Source: Opitutus sp. GAS368
GTDB lineage: Bacteria > Verrucomicrobiota > Verrucomicrobiia > Opitutales > Opitutaceae
Assembly (NCBI GenBank): GCA_945903545.1
Contig: CAMDOO010000014.1
Span: 1-49,009 of the forward strand
DNA length: 49,009 bases
Direction of reading: 5' to 3'
Position 1 is the stretch's first letter. The number at the start of each line of letters is the position of its first letter. Below the pieces are notes generated by a model that had not been told where the DNA came from, ran no database searches, and was given only the letters and a program-made list of their open reading frames with translations. The translations under genes were made by a program, and so were the position numbers. Of this stretch, positions 18,860 through 26,127 are shown one piece after another.

Positions 18860-21226
18860 ATGTCCCTGCTCGACCTCAAGCTCCTGCGCGACCTGCGCGC
18901 GCTGAAGGCCCAGGCCATCGCCGTGGCGCTTGTGATGGCGTGCGGCCTGGCGATGATGATCATGACGCGCAGCCTGATCGTCTCGCTGGAGACGGCGCGG
19001 GACGAATACTACCGCGACAACCGCTTCGGGCAGGTTTTTGCCCGGCTGAAACGCGCACCGGTCGCGGTCGAGGCCGAGCTGGCCGCCATTCCCGGCGTCG
19101 CGGTCGTGCAGACCGGCATCTCCCTGCAGGCCACGCTCGACGTCCCCGGGATCGACCAGCCGGCGGTGGGCACCATCCTCTCGTTGCCCGAGCGCGGCGA
19201 ACTCGAGCTCGGGCGCCTTTATCTCCGCCAGGGCCGCATGCTCACCGGCCGGGCCGAGCCGGGCGAGGTCATGGTGGGCGAGGCCTTTGCCGAGGCGAAC
19301 CACCTCAAGCCGGGCGACACGCTCAACGCCGTGCTCTACGGGCGCGGCCAGGTTTTCCGGATCGCCGGCATCGTGCTCTCGCCGGAGTTCGTCTTCGAGG
19401 CCCCGCCGGGCGCGGCCCTGCCCGACAACCGCACCTACGGCGTGTTCTGGATGCCGTACAAGGAACTCGCGACCGCGAGCAACCTCTACGACGCCTTCAA
19501 CAACGTGACGCTCACCCTGGCGCCCGGCGCCTCCGAGCGGGCCGTGATCGCCGCCGTGGACCGCGTGCTCGAGCCTTACGGCGGCCGCGGCGCCTACGGT
19601 CGCGAATCTCATCCCTCGCACACGCGCCTGCGCGACGAGATCGGCACGCTGCGCGGACTCTCCGTCGGCTTCCCGCTGGTGTTCCTCAGCGTCGCCGCGT
19701 TCATGGTCAACGCCGTGATGAGCCGCCAGATCACGCTGCAGCGCGAGCAGATCGCGATCCTGAAGGCCTTCGGCTACTCCAACCGCCAGGTCGGCTGGCA
19801 CTACCTGAAGTTCGCCCTGGCGATCGTGGTCGTCGGCACGCTGCTGGGCGCGATCGGCGGCGCGGTGCTCGGGCAAAAGCTCGTCGAGATGTACCACCTG
19901 TTCTTCCGGTTCCCCCACCTGGAATTCATGCTGGCGAGGAACGCGCTCATTGCCGCGGGGCTGGTCTGTGCGCTTGCGGCGGTGGTGGGTGTCCGTGGCG
20001 CCGTGCGCGCCGCGATCCAGCTCCCGCCCGCCGAGGCCATGCGCCCCGAGCCCCCCACCCGCTACCGCCCGGCCCTCGTGGAACGCCTGCGGATCGGCCG
20101 GGCGCTCCCCGCCTCCGTGCGGATGATGTTCCGCAACATCGAGCGGCGGCCCTGGCGCGCCGTGCTCACATCCGCCGCCCTCGCCCTCGCCACCGGGATC
20201 CTCGTCGTGCCGAGCGCGTTTCGCGACGGGATCAACTACGTGATGGATTACCAGTGGGACATCATCCAGCGGCAGACCGCGTTTGTCTCCCTGATCGAGG
20301 GCGGCTCCGCCCGCGCGCTGGCGGACCTGCGGCATTTGCCGGGCGTGACCCTCGCCGAGCCGGTGCGCAACGCGCCGGTCGAGATCCGCAACGGCAGCCG
20401 CATGCGGCGCCTCGGCCTGATGGGACTGCCCCAGCATGCCGTGCTCAACCGCGTGATCGATGCGAACGACCGCGAGATCATCCTCCCGACGCAGGGGCTC
20501 GTCCTTTCCTCCAAGCTGGCCGAGGTGCTCGGTGTCGCCGCGGGCGACGAGGTGAACCTGCGCGTGCTGGACGGCAAACGGGCCGAACTCCGGGTGCGCA
20601 TCGCCGCGCTCTCGGAGGATTTCGCCGGCACGGCCGCCTTCATGGAACTCGACGCGCTCAACCGCCTCCTCGGCGAGGGCGACCGGATCAACGGCGCGTA
20701 TCTCTCCGTCGCCGCCGGCAGCTGGCGCGAGTTCCTGCGGGAACTGAAGCGGACCCCGCAGGCCGCGAGCCTGCTGGTGAAGGACTCGATCCGGAACAGC
20801 TTCCGCAAGACCACCGCCGAGAGCATCGGGCTGATCCAGCGCCTCTACCTCGGTTTCGCGACCGTCGTCGCGTTCGGCATCGTCTACAACAGCGCGCGTA
20901 TCTCGCTCTCGGAGCGCCAGCGCGAGCTGGCCACGCTGCGGGTGGTGGGCTTCACGCGGGGCGAGGTGGCCGTGGTGCTGGTGGGCGAACTCGCCCTGCT
21001 GACCCTGCTGGCGCTGCCGGCGGGCCTGCTCATCGGGTCGGTCTTCGCCGCGGGGATTCTCCAGACGGTGAACAACGAGTTCATCCGCCTGCCGCTGATC
21101 CTCACTTCATCCAACTACGCCTTCGCCGTGCTCGTGGTCACCGTGGCCTCGGTCATCTCGGCCATCCTCGCCTGCCGGCTGCTCGACCGGCTTGATCTTG
21201 TCGGCGTGCTGAAGGCGCGCGATTGA
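18860..21226 (+). CDS. FtsX-like ABC transporter permease
   Basis: A 788-residue membrane protein with duplicated FtsX/MacB_PCD architecture. The N-terminal helix (KAQAIAVALVMACGLAMMIM) is followed by a large extracytoplasmic domain, three helices near 270-400, a second N-terminal-type helix (RAVLTSAALALATGILVV), a second periplasmic domain, and a final three-helix FtsX domain (LYLGFATVVAFGIVYNSARI to the end). Such permeases work by mechanotransmission or export of lipids, peptides or drugs with a fusion protein. It follows the ATPase in the same direction and precedes the fusion protein by seven bases. The ATG at 18860 has no Shine-Dalgarno because a palindromic element ends three bases before it; a TTG directly before is an alternative start. 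Confidence 0.92.
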   Translation: MSLLDLKLLRDLRALKAQAIAVALVMACGLAMMIMTRSLIVSLETARDEYYRDNRFGQVFARLKRAPVAVEAELAAIPGVAVVQTGISLQATLDVPGIDQPAVGTILSLPERGELELGRLYLRQGRMLTGRAEPGEVMVGEAFAEANHLKPGDTLNAVLYGRGQVFRIAGIVLSPEFVFEAPPGAALPDNRTYGVFWMPYKELATASNLYDAFNNVTLTLAPGASERAVIAAVDRVLEPYGGRGAYGRESHPSHTRLRDEIGTLRGLSVGFPLVFLSVAAFMVNAVMSRQITLQREQIAILKAFGYSNRQVGWHYLKFALAIVVVGTLLGAIGGAVLGQKLVEMYHLFFRFPHLEFMLARNALIAAGLVCALAAVVGVRGAVRAAIQLPPAEAMRPEPPTRYRPALVERLRIGRALPASVRMMFRNIERRPWRAVLTSAALALATGILVVPSAFRDGINYVMDYQWDIIQRQTAFVSLIEGGSARALADLRHLPGVTLAEPVRNAPVEIRNGSRMRRLGLMGLPQHAVLNRVIDANDREIILPTQGLVLSSKLAEVLGVAAGDEVNLRVLDGKRAELRVRIAALSEDFAGTAAFMELDALNRLLGEGDRINGAYLSVAAGSWREFLRELKRTPQAASLLVKDSIRNSFRKTTAESIGLIQRLYLGFATVVAFGIVYNSARISLSERQRELATLRVVGFTRGEVAVVLVGELALLTLLALPAGLLIGSVFAAGILQTVNNEFIRLPLILTSSNYAFAVLVVTVASVISAILACRLLDRLDLVGVLKARD

Positions 21227-21233
21227 TTTTCCC

Positions 21234-22493
21234 ATGAATAAGAACGCCGCCAACCCCACCACGCCCCCGCCCCGCGACCGGAGCTCCGCCGGCCGCTGGA
21301 CCCAGCGCCTGCCCTGGCTGGGCGGAGCCGTGCTCGCGTCGCTCATCGTGATCGGACTCTGGCCCAAGCCCCTGCCCGTCGAGGCCGGCGTGGTGTCGCG
21401 CGGGCCGCTCTCCGAGACCGTAAACGAGGAGGGCATGACCCGGGTGAAGAACCGTTATGTCGTCTCCGCCCCCATGGCCGGCCAGCTCCGGCGGATCGAT
21501 TGGAAGGCCGGTGCGGAGGTGATCGCCGGGCGCACTCCCCTCGCCCTGCTCGAGACCGCCGGCGCGGATCTGCTCGACGCCCGCGGCCAGGCCCAGGCCG
21601 ACGCGCGGGTCCGCGGCGCGGAAGCCGCCCGCGAAGGTGCCGTGGCCCAGCGAGCCCGGGCCGATGCGGCCGCCAAGTTGTACACCACGGATTTCGACCG
21701 GATGCAGCGCCTCCTGGAGCAAAAGGCGATCTCGGTGCAGGAATTCGACGGCGCCCAGATGCGGGCCGGCACCTCGGCGCAGGAAGCGCGGGCCGCGGAG
21801 TTTGCCGTGAAGGTGGCGGAATTCGAACTCGAGCAGGCGCGGGCCCTGCAAATGCGCGGACAAGCCACCGGCGGCCCGGGCGAGGCGTTTGTTGTCACTT
21901 CACCCATCAGCGGGCGCGTCCTGCGCGTGCTGCAGGAAAGCAGCCGCGTGGTGCCCGCCGGTTTTCCCCTGCTGGAGGTCGGTGATCCCGGCGACTCGGA
22001 AGCCCGGATCGAGGTCCTGTCGCGCGATGCCGTCGCCATCCAGCCGGGAGCCCGCGTGTTTTTGGAGAAATGGGGCGGCGCGGCGCCGCTGAATGGCCGC
22101 GTGCGGGTGGTCGAGCCCTCGGCCTTCACCAAGATCTCCGCCCTCGGCGTCGAGGAACAGCGCGTGTACGTGGTCGTGGACTTCACGGACCCGATCGAGC
22201 GCCGTCCCTCGTTGGGCGACGCCTACCGGGTGGAAGCCCGGATTGTCACTTGGGAATCAGCCAATGTCCTGAAGGCCCCGGCCGGCGCGCTTTTCCAGCG
22301 CGGCCAGGCGTGGCAGGCCTACGTCCTCGACGGCGGCACCGCGCGCGCCCGCAACGTGAAGATCGGCCACAGCGACGGCCTGGAGACCGAGATCCTCGAA
22401 GGCCTGCAGGCCGGTGACCGCGTCGTGGTCTACCCCGGCGACCAAATCGCCGACGGCGTGCGGGTGAAGCCGATGGTAGTCTCGGACCGCTGA
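21234..22493 (+). CDS. HlyD-family periplasmic/membrane fusion protein
   Basis: A 419-residue protein with one N-terminal membrane anchor (about 28-43, WLGGAVLASLIVIGLW). A lipoyl/barrel-sandwich half (VSAPMAGQLRRIDWKAGAEV) follows, then a helical hairpin rich in Ala, Gln, Arg and Glu (about 115-205), the second lipoyl half (VTSPISGRVLRVLQESSRVV), a beta-barrel domain and a C-terminal membrane-proximal domain (EILEGLQAGDRVVVYPGDQI). It links the inner-membrane ABC permease to an outer-membrane channel, but no TolC-like gene is in the window. Gene order ATPase-permease-adaptor and the 7-bp gap support one exporter operon. Confidence 0.93.
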   Translation: MNKNAANPTTPPPRDRSSAGRWTQRLPWLGGAVLASLIVIGLWPKPLPVEAGVVSRGPLSETVNEEGMTRVKNRYVVSAPMAGQLRRIDWKAGAEVIAGRTPLALLETAGADLLDARGQAQADARVRGAEAAREGAVAQRARADAAAKLYTTDFDRMQRLLEQKAISVQEFDGAQMRAGTSAQEARAAEFAVKVAEFELEQARALQMRGQATGGPGEAFVVTSPISGRVLRVLQESSRVVPAGFPLLEVGDPGDSEARIEVLSRDAVAIQPGARVFLEKWGGAAPLNGRVRVVEPSAFTKISALGVEEQRVYVVVDFTDPIERRPSLGDAYRVEARIVTWESANVLKAPAGALFQRGQAWQAYVLDGGTARARNVKIGHSDGLETEILEGLQAGDRVVVYPGDQIADGVRVKPMVVSDR

Positions 22494-22893
22494 GCGTCGG
22501 CGTTTTTGGCCCACAGAGACACAAGGCTCTGAGCTGAGTCGAAGGGCGACGAACCTCAGGAAGGTCAGCCGCAAAAGGCGCAAAAGTTTCCGGGACTGCG
22601 AAAGGAGTCTCCCGTGCGCTTATAAGCGCGATGGTGACGTCACCGGAGCCGGAGAATTTTTGCGCCTTTTTGCGGCCAAACCGGCTTGGGCCAGCCGTCC
22701 TTGATCCAGGGCCCGTGGGTCACGCTCCCCTACCCTTCCTCCGCTCTCCGTCTTGTGCCTCCTGCCTGCCGCGGCGTAGCTCGCAGGAGCGAAGACGGGT
22801 GCCTCTTCGTGGCTATCCGCTCCCTTCTGAATTTGCCCACGAAGAGGCACAAAAGTCACTAGGTCGCGTCGGCCCCTTCGGCTCGGCCCCGAT
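22494..22893. other. Intergenic palindrome cluster
   Basis: No gene is supported in these 400 bases. Seen: an inverted repeat of GCCGCAAAAGGCGCAAAAG type (22568-22591 against 22651-22676). Between its arms lie two perfect palindromes, GCGCTTATAAGCGC (22616-22629) and GGTGACGTCACC (22633-22644). A degenerate half GTAG element spans about 22690-22733 (ends CCCCTACCC). A 13-bp inverted repeat TGCCTCTTCGTGG is at 22800-22812 with its complement at 22837-22849. Confidence 0.7.
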
Positions 22894-23091
22894 CTAGCGG
22901 CTGCCGGCCGGCCCGGCGGGAGCGAAGACCAGGCTGGGGTACACGATCATGATGACCGTGCCGACGAGGATGAAGAAGGCGGCCACCCAGAAGAATGCGC
23001 TGTGGTGCATGCGTTTCCAGGCAGGGCCGGGAGGAGGATAGCTCGATGAGCTCGGTCCGCCGTGATGCTGGAGTTTTTTGGGATGCTGCAT
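22894..23091 (-). CDS. Small single-pass membrane protein
   Basis: A 65-residue product starting MQHPKKLQHHGG. A Pro/Ser-rich N-terminal segment precedes WKRMHHSAFFWVAAFFILVG, which leads into one strong transmembrane helix (to about IVYPSLVF), then a short Ala/Pro/Gly tail. Function unrecognised. It stands alone on the minus strand between two repeat-filled gaps. Hydrophobic continuity and a sensible start support it, but with such a short frame it could be spurious. Confidence 0.5.
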   Translation of the reverse strand: MQHPKKLQHHGGPSSSSYPPPGPAWKRMHHSAFFWVAAFFILVGTVIMIVYPSLVFAPAGPAGSR

Positions 23092-23521
23092 GGTGAAAGG
23101 CGCGTCGCGCGCCAAAACAACGACACCGCCGGAAGGCTATGGTGCGATTATGTCGATCATCGGCCCAACCCCTTCGCCTCGGCCTAGCTTGATCCGGTGA
23201 ACGCCCCCGGGCCAGGGCGGCGAAACCGTCCCAATGCCGGCGACGCCCCCGATCAAACAATAAACGCCCCGACCCCATCCGGATCGCGGGCGGCGGCGCT
23301 GACGTTCAGCCGGAGACGGGCGGGATCCGTGAAAGGGGTTGGGCCGCACATTGTCACATTTACCGGCGTGATGGGTGATAAATGTGATAAAGTGCGGCCC
23401 AACCCCTTCGGATCGGCCCCCATGCGGGCCAGGCGGGTTCCGGCCGCCCTGCCCTTCCTTCTTTCCCTTGTGCTCCCTGCGCCATCTGCGTGCCAAAGGC
23501 CGGGGTTCTGAGGGCCGGTGT
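23092..23521. other. Intergenic gap holding a large hairpin
   Basis: No gene is supported in 430 bases. Besides the long inverted repeat at 23335-23406, the phrase CGGCCCAACCCCTTCG recurs (near 23161 and at 23396-23410), and related CGGCCCCTTCGGCTCGGCC lies at 22870-22888, so this patch is built from reused repeat pieces. Confidence 0.6.
23335..23406. repeat. 28-bp inverted repeat with 16-nt loop
   Basis: The arms at 23335-23362 (starting GGGGTTGGGCCGCAC) and 23379-23406 (ending GTGCGGCCCAACCCC) match at 26 of 28 positions. Either strand would form a very stable hairpin. No coding sequence overlaps. Confidence 0.85.
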
Positions 23522-23755
23522 TTACGGGACCTGAAGACTCTGCAGGCCTGCTTTGAGGTAGCCCAGGGCGTAGGCCATGCCGGCGTGCCAGGGGGCGGCG
23601 CAGCTCATTTGCGGCGCATGGTCGGGGATGATCACGCCTTCGAATTGGTTGCGGTGCAGGATCGCGAGGACGCGCAGCACGTCCACCTCACTGTCGTCGA
23701 TGAAGGTCTCCTGATAGTGCGGGACTTTGCCGCGCACGTTGCGGGGCCGATTCAT
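23522..23755 (-). pseudogene. C-terminal remnant of mannonate dehydratase (uxuA-like)
   Basis: A 77-codon frame whose residues from RNVRGKVPHYQETFIDDSE onward, including FEGVIIPDHAPQMS and AYALGYLKAGLQSL, match the expected C-terminus of UxuA-type mannonate dehydratase, a manganese enzyme of hexuronate catabolism. The family is about 350-400 residues; only the last 73 or so remain, and the N-terminal barrel is absent upstream. The homology stops abruptly near 23745, about 50 bp from a relic start region and brnTA. It is best read as a truncated remnant left after insertion or deletion; I rely on motif memory, not a search. Confidence 0.7.
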
Positions 23756-23795
23756 GGGTCAGGCCGCAGATCGTTAGAAAAGTGATCTCGGCGCC

Positions 23796-23859
23796 CGATT
23801 GTGTGAAAGATCGGGATCCTTTTCTGCGTTATACCCGGTATGGACCAAACCATGCCGTT
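23796..23859 (+). promoter_or_regulatory. Relic start region shared with the DUF1016 gene
   Basis: Matches 48542-48605 at 50 of 64 positions without gaps, including GTGAAAGATCGG, CGTTAT, GGTATGGAC and CATGCCGTT, with the ATG (23840) at the same place. After about ten codons the frame here diverges and stops 60 bp after the ATG, so only the upstream and start part of a DUF1016-type gene remains. It could still serve as promoter for brnT. Confidence 0.7.
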
Positions 23860-23914
23860 AACCGGAGGCCGGCGGCCTGCCCCGCGCTGCCGGACGAGGT
23901 AAATCCATCCGGCG

Positions 23915-24196
23915 ATGGCCCTGCATTTCGAGTGGGACGAGCGCAAGGCACGATCCAATCTCGCCAAGCATGGCGTGAGTTTCGCCGATGCGGCCACGGT
24001 CTTCGGCGATGCGCGTTCGCTGACGATTCCTGATCCGGCTCACTCGCATGTGGAGGAACGGGCGATTGTCCTGGGGCAGTCGCGTCAGCGAAAATTGCTG
24101 GTTGTCGTGCACACCGAGCGGGGCGACCATATCCGCCTCATCATCGCCCGGCCCGCGAGCCGGCACGAACGAAAGACCTATGAAGAAGCCCACTGA
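23915..24196 (+). CDS. brnT: BrnT-family toxin (DUF497)
   Basis: A 93-residue protein with the family hallmarks FEWDERKARSNLAKHGVSF (5-23), a GDARS segment, an ERAIVLGQS strand and a C-terminal IIARPASRHERKTYEEAH, typical for BrnT/DUF497 RelE-like ribonuclease toxins. Known BrnT proteins inhibit translation by RNA cleavage and are neutralised by BrnA. The frame is intact with all usual segments. The antitoxin frame starts inside its last codons (overlap 17 bp), as in typical brnTA operons, but is frameshifted. It sits in a scarred accessory patch next to a uxuA remnant. Confidence 0.9.
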   Translation: MALHFEWDERKARSNLAKHGVSFADAATVFGDARSLTIPDPAHSHVEERAIVLGQSRQRKLLVVVHTERGDHIRLIIARPASRHERKTYEEAH

Positions 24197-24406
24197 GAAG
24201 ATCGCCGCCCCCGCCATGCGGGCTGAGTACGATTTCTCGCGCGGGACGCGCGGCAAGCATGCGCGGCGTTATGCGCAGGGTGCCAACGTGGTCGTCCTCG
24301 AACTGACGTCGCAAAAGCTTTCCCCAATGCCGGGGCGGTGAACGATTCCCTGCGTGCGCTGGCGGGCATCATCCGTCGGCGAAACAAGGTCCTGGCCAAC
24401 AAGTGA
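24180..24406 (+). pseudogene. BrnA-family antitoxin, frameshifted
   Basis: Starts MKKPTEKIAAPAMRAEYDFS and reads normally through KHARRYAQGANVVVLE, then runs into a stop at 24341 after 53 residues. From 24305 another frame continues with DVAKAFPNAGAVNDSLRAL and then AGIIRRRNKVLANK to a TGA at 24404-24406, matching the expected BrnA C-terminal half. One base missing around 24303-24304 (a Pro codon) would restore a full 75-residue antitoxin. Known BrnA represses the operon and binds BrnT. Either a real frameshift or a sequencing error. Confidence 0.82.
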
Positions 24407-24678
24407 AGCGGGCGGTCTGACCCGCACCCTGACCGGTCATCGCGGCGGACTCAGCGAGTCCGCCCTACCCCGCTGGTCAATCCCAGCACTCGATCCAGGG
24501 CGCGTGGGACCCAGCTTCGCCGAGGCAAGCACGCGCCCCCACCCTTTTCTCTCCTCAGTCTTCCGCCGTCTGTCATCCGTCCTCCGCGCTCCCTGCGCTC
24601 TCCGCGTGAAACCTCCGGGGTCCGAGCCCCCGGGCTTTTGGTTTGGCAACCTGTGGCGCGGCGGGTTGGTTCGCGCGC
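24407..24678. repeat. Gap with degenerate GTAG half-elements upstream of mnmE
   Basis: A half-element GGCGGACTCAGCGAGTCCGCC, interrupted after 20 bases in this description only, ends CCTACC at 24444-24469. A second, expanded degenerate half spans 24489-24543 (CGATCCAGGGCGCGTGGG to CACGCGCCCCC). A pyrimidine-rich tract of CTCCGCGCTCCCTGCGCTC type follows. No gene is seen; the mnmE promoter is not recognisable. Confidence 0.55.
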
Positions 24679-26037
24679 ATGCCCGGGACTCCCGATACCA
24701 TTTGCGCTTTGGCGACGCCGGTTGGGACGGCGGCGATCGCGTTGGTGCGGGTAAGCGGGCCAGCGGCCAAGGAAATCGCCGCGGGCCTCTGCGGCGGGGC
24801 TGCTCCCCTGCCCCGCGTTGCTCACCACGGCGACTATCGCGATCTCGCGGGAGCGCTGCTGGACGACGTGCTCTACACGTTTTTCGCCGGGCCCAACTCC
24901 TACACCGGAGAGGATGTGCTGGAAATCTCGGGTCACGGGAATCCCTACATCGCGCAGAAGATCCTCGAGGATCTTTTGGCGCGCGGTTGCCGGATGGCGG
25001 AGCCCGGGGAATTCACCCAGCGGGCATTTCTCAACGGGCGGATGGATCTGAGCCAGGCCGAGGCGGTGATGGACCTGATCCACGCGCGCGGTGAACGGGC
25101 GCTCGCGGCGGCGAATCAGCAGCTGCGGGGGGCGCTGGGCCGCCATCTCTCCCCGCTCGTGGACGGGTTGCTCGGGGTGTTGGCGCGGGTGGAGGCTTAC
25201 ATCGATTTCCCCGAGGAGGATTTGCCGCCGGAGGATCGCGCCCAGCTGGTGGGGGAACTTGAACGCCTGCAGGCCGACACCAGCCGGCTACTGGCGACGA
25301 GTCACTATGGGGCCATGCTGCGTGACGGCATCAAGACCGTGATCCTGGGGCCGACAAATGCCGGCAAGAGCAGCCTCCTGAACCGCTTGGTCGGACACGA
25401 CCGCGCCTTGGTCAGCCCAGAACCTGGCACCACCCGCGATTTTATCGAGGAACGCATCGTGATCGGGCCACACGCGATTCGATTGATCGACACGGCCGGA
25501 TTGAACCCCAATCCGGGCGCCATCGAGCGGATGGGCATCGAGCAGACCTTCGGGCGCGCCGCCGAGGCGGATCTCATTCTGATCGTGATGGATGCATCAC
25601 TGCCATCCCCTACCCTGCCCGCGGACCTTCTGCCGCTGCTGACGGCGGAGAAAAGCATCACGGTCTTTAACAAGCTGGATCTTGTTAAAAATATCCCGCC
25701 CCCCGCCCCGGCGGGACGGTCCCTCGCGGTCGGTGTGTCGGCCCTGACTGGCCAGGGAATCAACGAGCTCACCCAGGCCATCGTTCGGCTGGCCGACACC
25801 TTTCAAGTCGCCGTCGGCGACGACCTGGTCGCGATCTCCGCCCGCCACGCCGACGCCTTGGGTCGGGCCCGCTCCGCCCTTCAGGACGCCCGAAGCAAGC
25901 TGGCCCAAAATGCACCCACGGAATTGCTAGCGAGCGACCTGCGCACAGCTTTGGATGCCTACGGCGAGATCTCCGGCAAGATCGACAACGAGCGGATGCT
26001 GGATCAACTCTTCGCGACGTTCTGCATCGGGAAGTAG
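24679..26037 (+). CDS. mnmE: tRNA modification GTPase MnmE
   Basis: A 452-residue protein. The N-terminal formyl-THF-binding dimerisation domain (1-118) starts with DTICALATP. The helical domain is interrupted by a G domain with G1 GPTNAGKS (224-231), G2 TTRD (251-254), G3 DTAG (271-274) and G4 NKLD (331-334). The C-terminal C-I-G-K motif (449-452) carries the catalytic Cys. With MnmG it installs the 5-aminomethyl-type group on wobble uridine 34 of tRNAs. Start: ATG of MPGTPDTIC; an open extension upstream is not conserved. mnmG follows 90 bp on. Its TAG stop is part of the GTAG of a palindromic element. Confidence 0.97.
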   Translation: MPGTPDTICALATPVGTAAIALVRVSGPAAKEIAAGLCGGAAPLPRVAHHGDYRDLAGALLDDVLYTFFAGPNSYTGEDVLEISGHGNPYIAQKILEDLLARGCRMAEPGEFTQRAFLNGRMDLSQAEAVMDLIHARGERALAAANQQLRGALGRHLSPLVDGLLGVLARVEAYIDFPEEDLPPEDRAQLVGELERLQADTSRLLATSHYGAMLRDGIKTVILGPTNAGKSSLLNRLVGHDRALVSPEPGTTRDFIEERIVIGPHAIRLIDTAGLNPNPGAIERMGIEQTFGRAAEADLILIVMDASLPSPTLPADLLPLLTAEKSITVFNKLDLVKNIPPPAPAGRSLAVGVSALTGQGINELTQAIVRLADTFQVAVGDDLVAISARHADALGRARSALQDARSKLAQNAPTELLASDLRTALDAYGEISGKIDNERMLDQLFATFCIGK

Positions 26038-26091
26038 GAGCGGCTTTACGCCGCGATTCCGGCGATCATCGCGGGATAAACCCGCTCCTAC
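26034..26091. repeat. REPIN-like element, copy 1 (after mnmE)
   Basis: 58 bp from GTAGGAGCGG to CCGCTCCTAC, made of two opposed hairpin halves (GCGGCTTTACGCCGC and GCGGGATAAACCCGC). The mnmE stop codon lies within its GTAG. It differs from copy 2 at 28028-28085 at one position. Confidence 0.92.
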
Positions 26092-26127
26092 AGTCTATGG
26101 ACCAACAGATTCTATTATTTTAATATA

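Noticed and set aside
23137-23496. Frames on both strands translating the 23335-23406 hairpin
   Set aside because: The similar peptides on both strands simply result from the inverted repeat.
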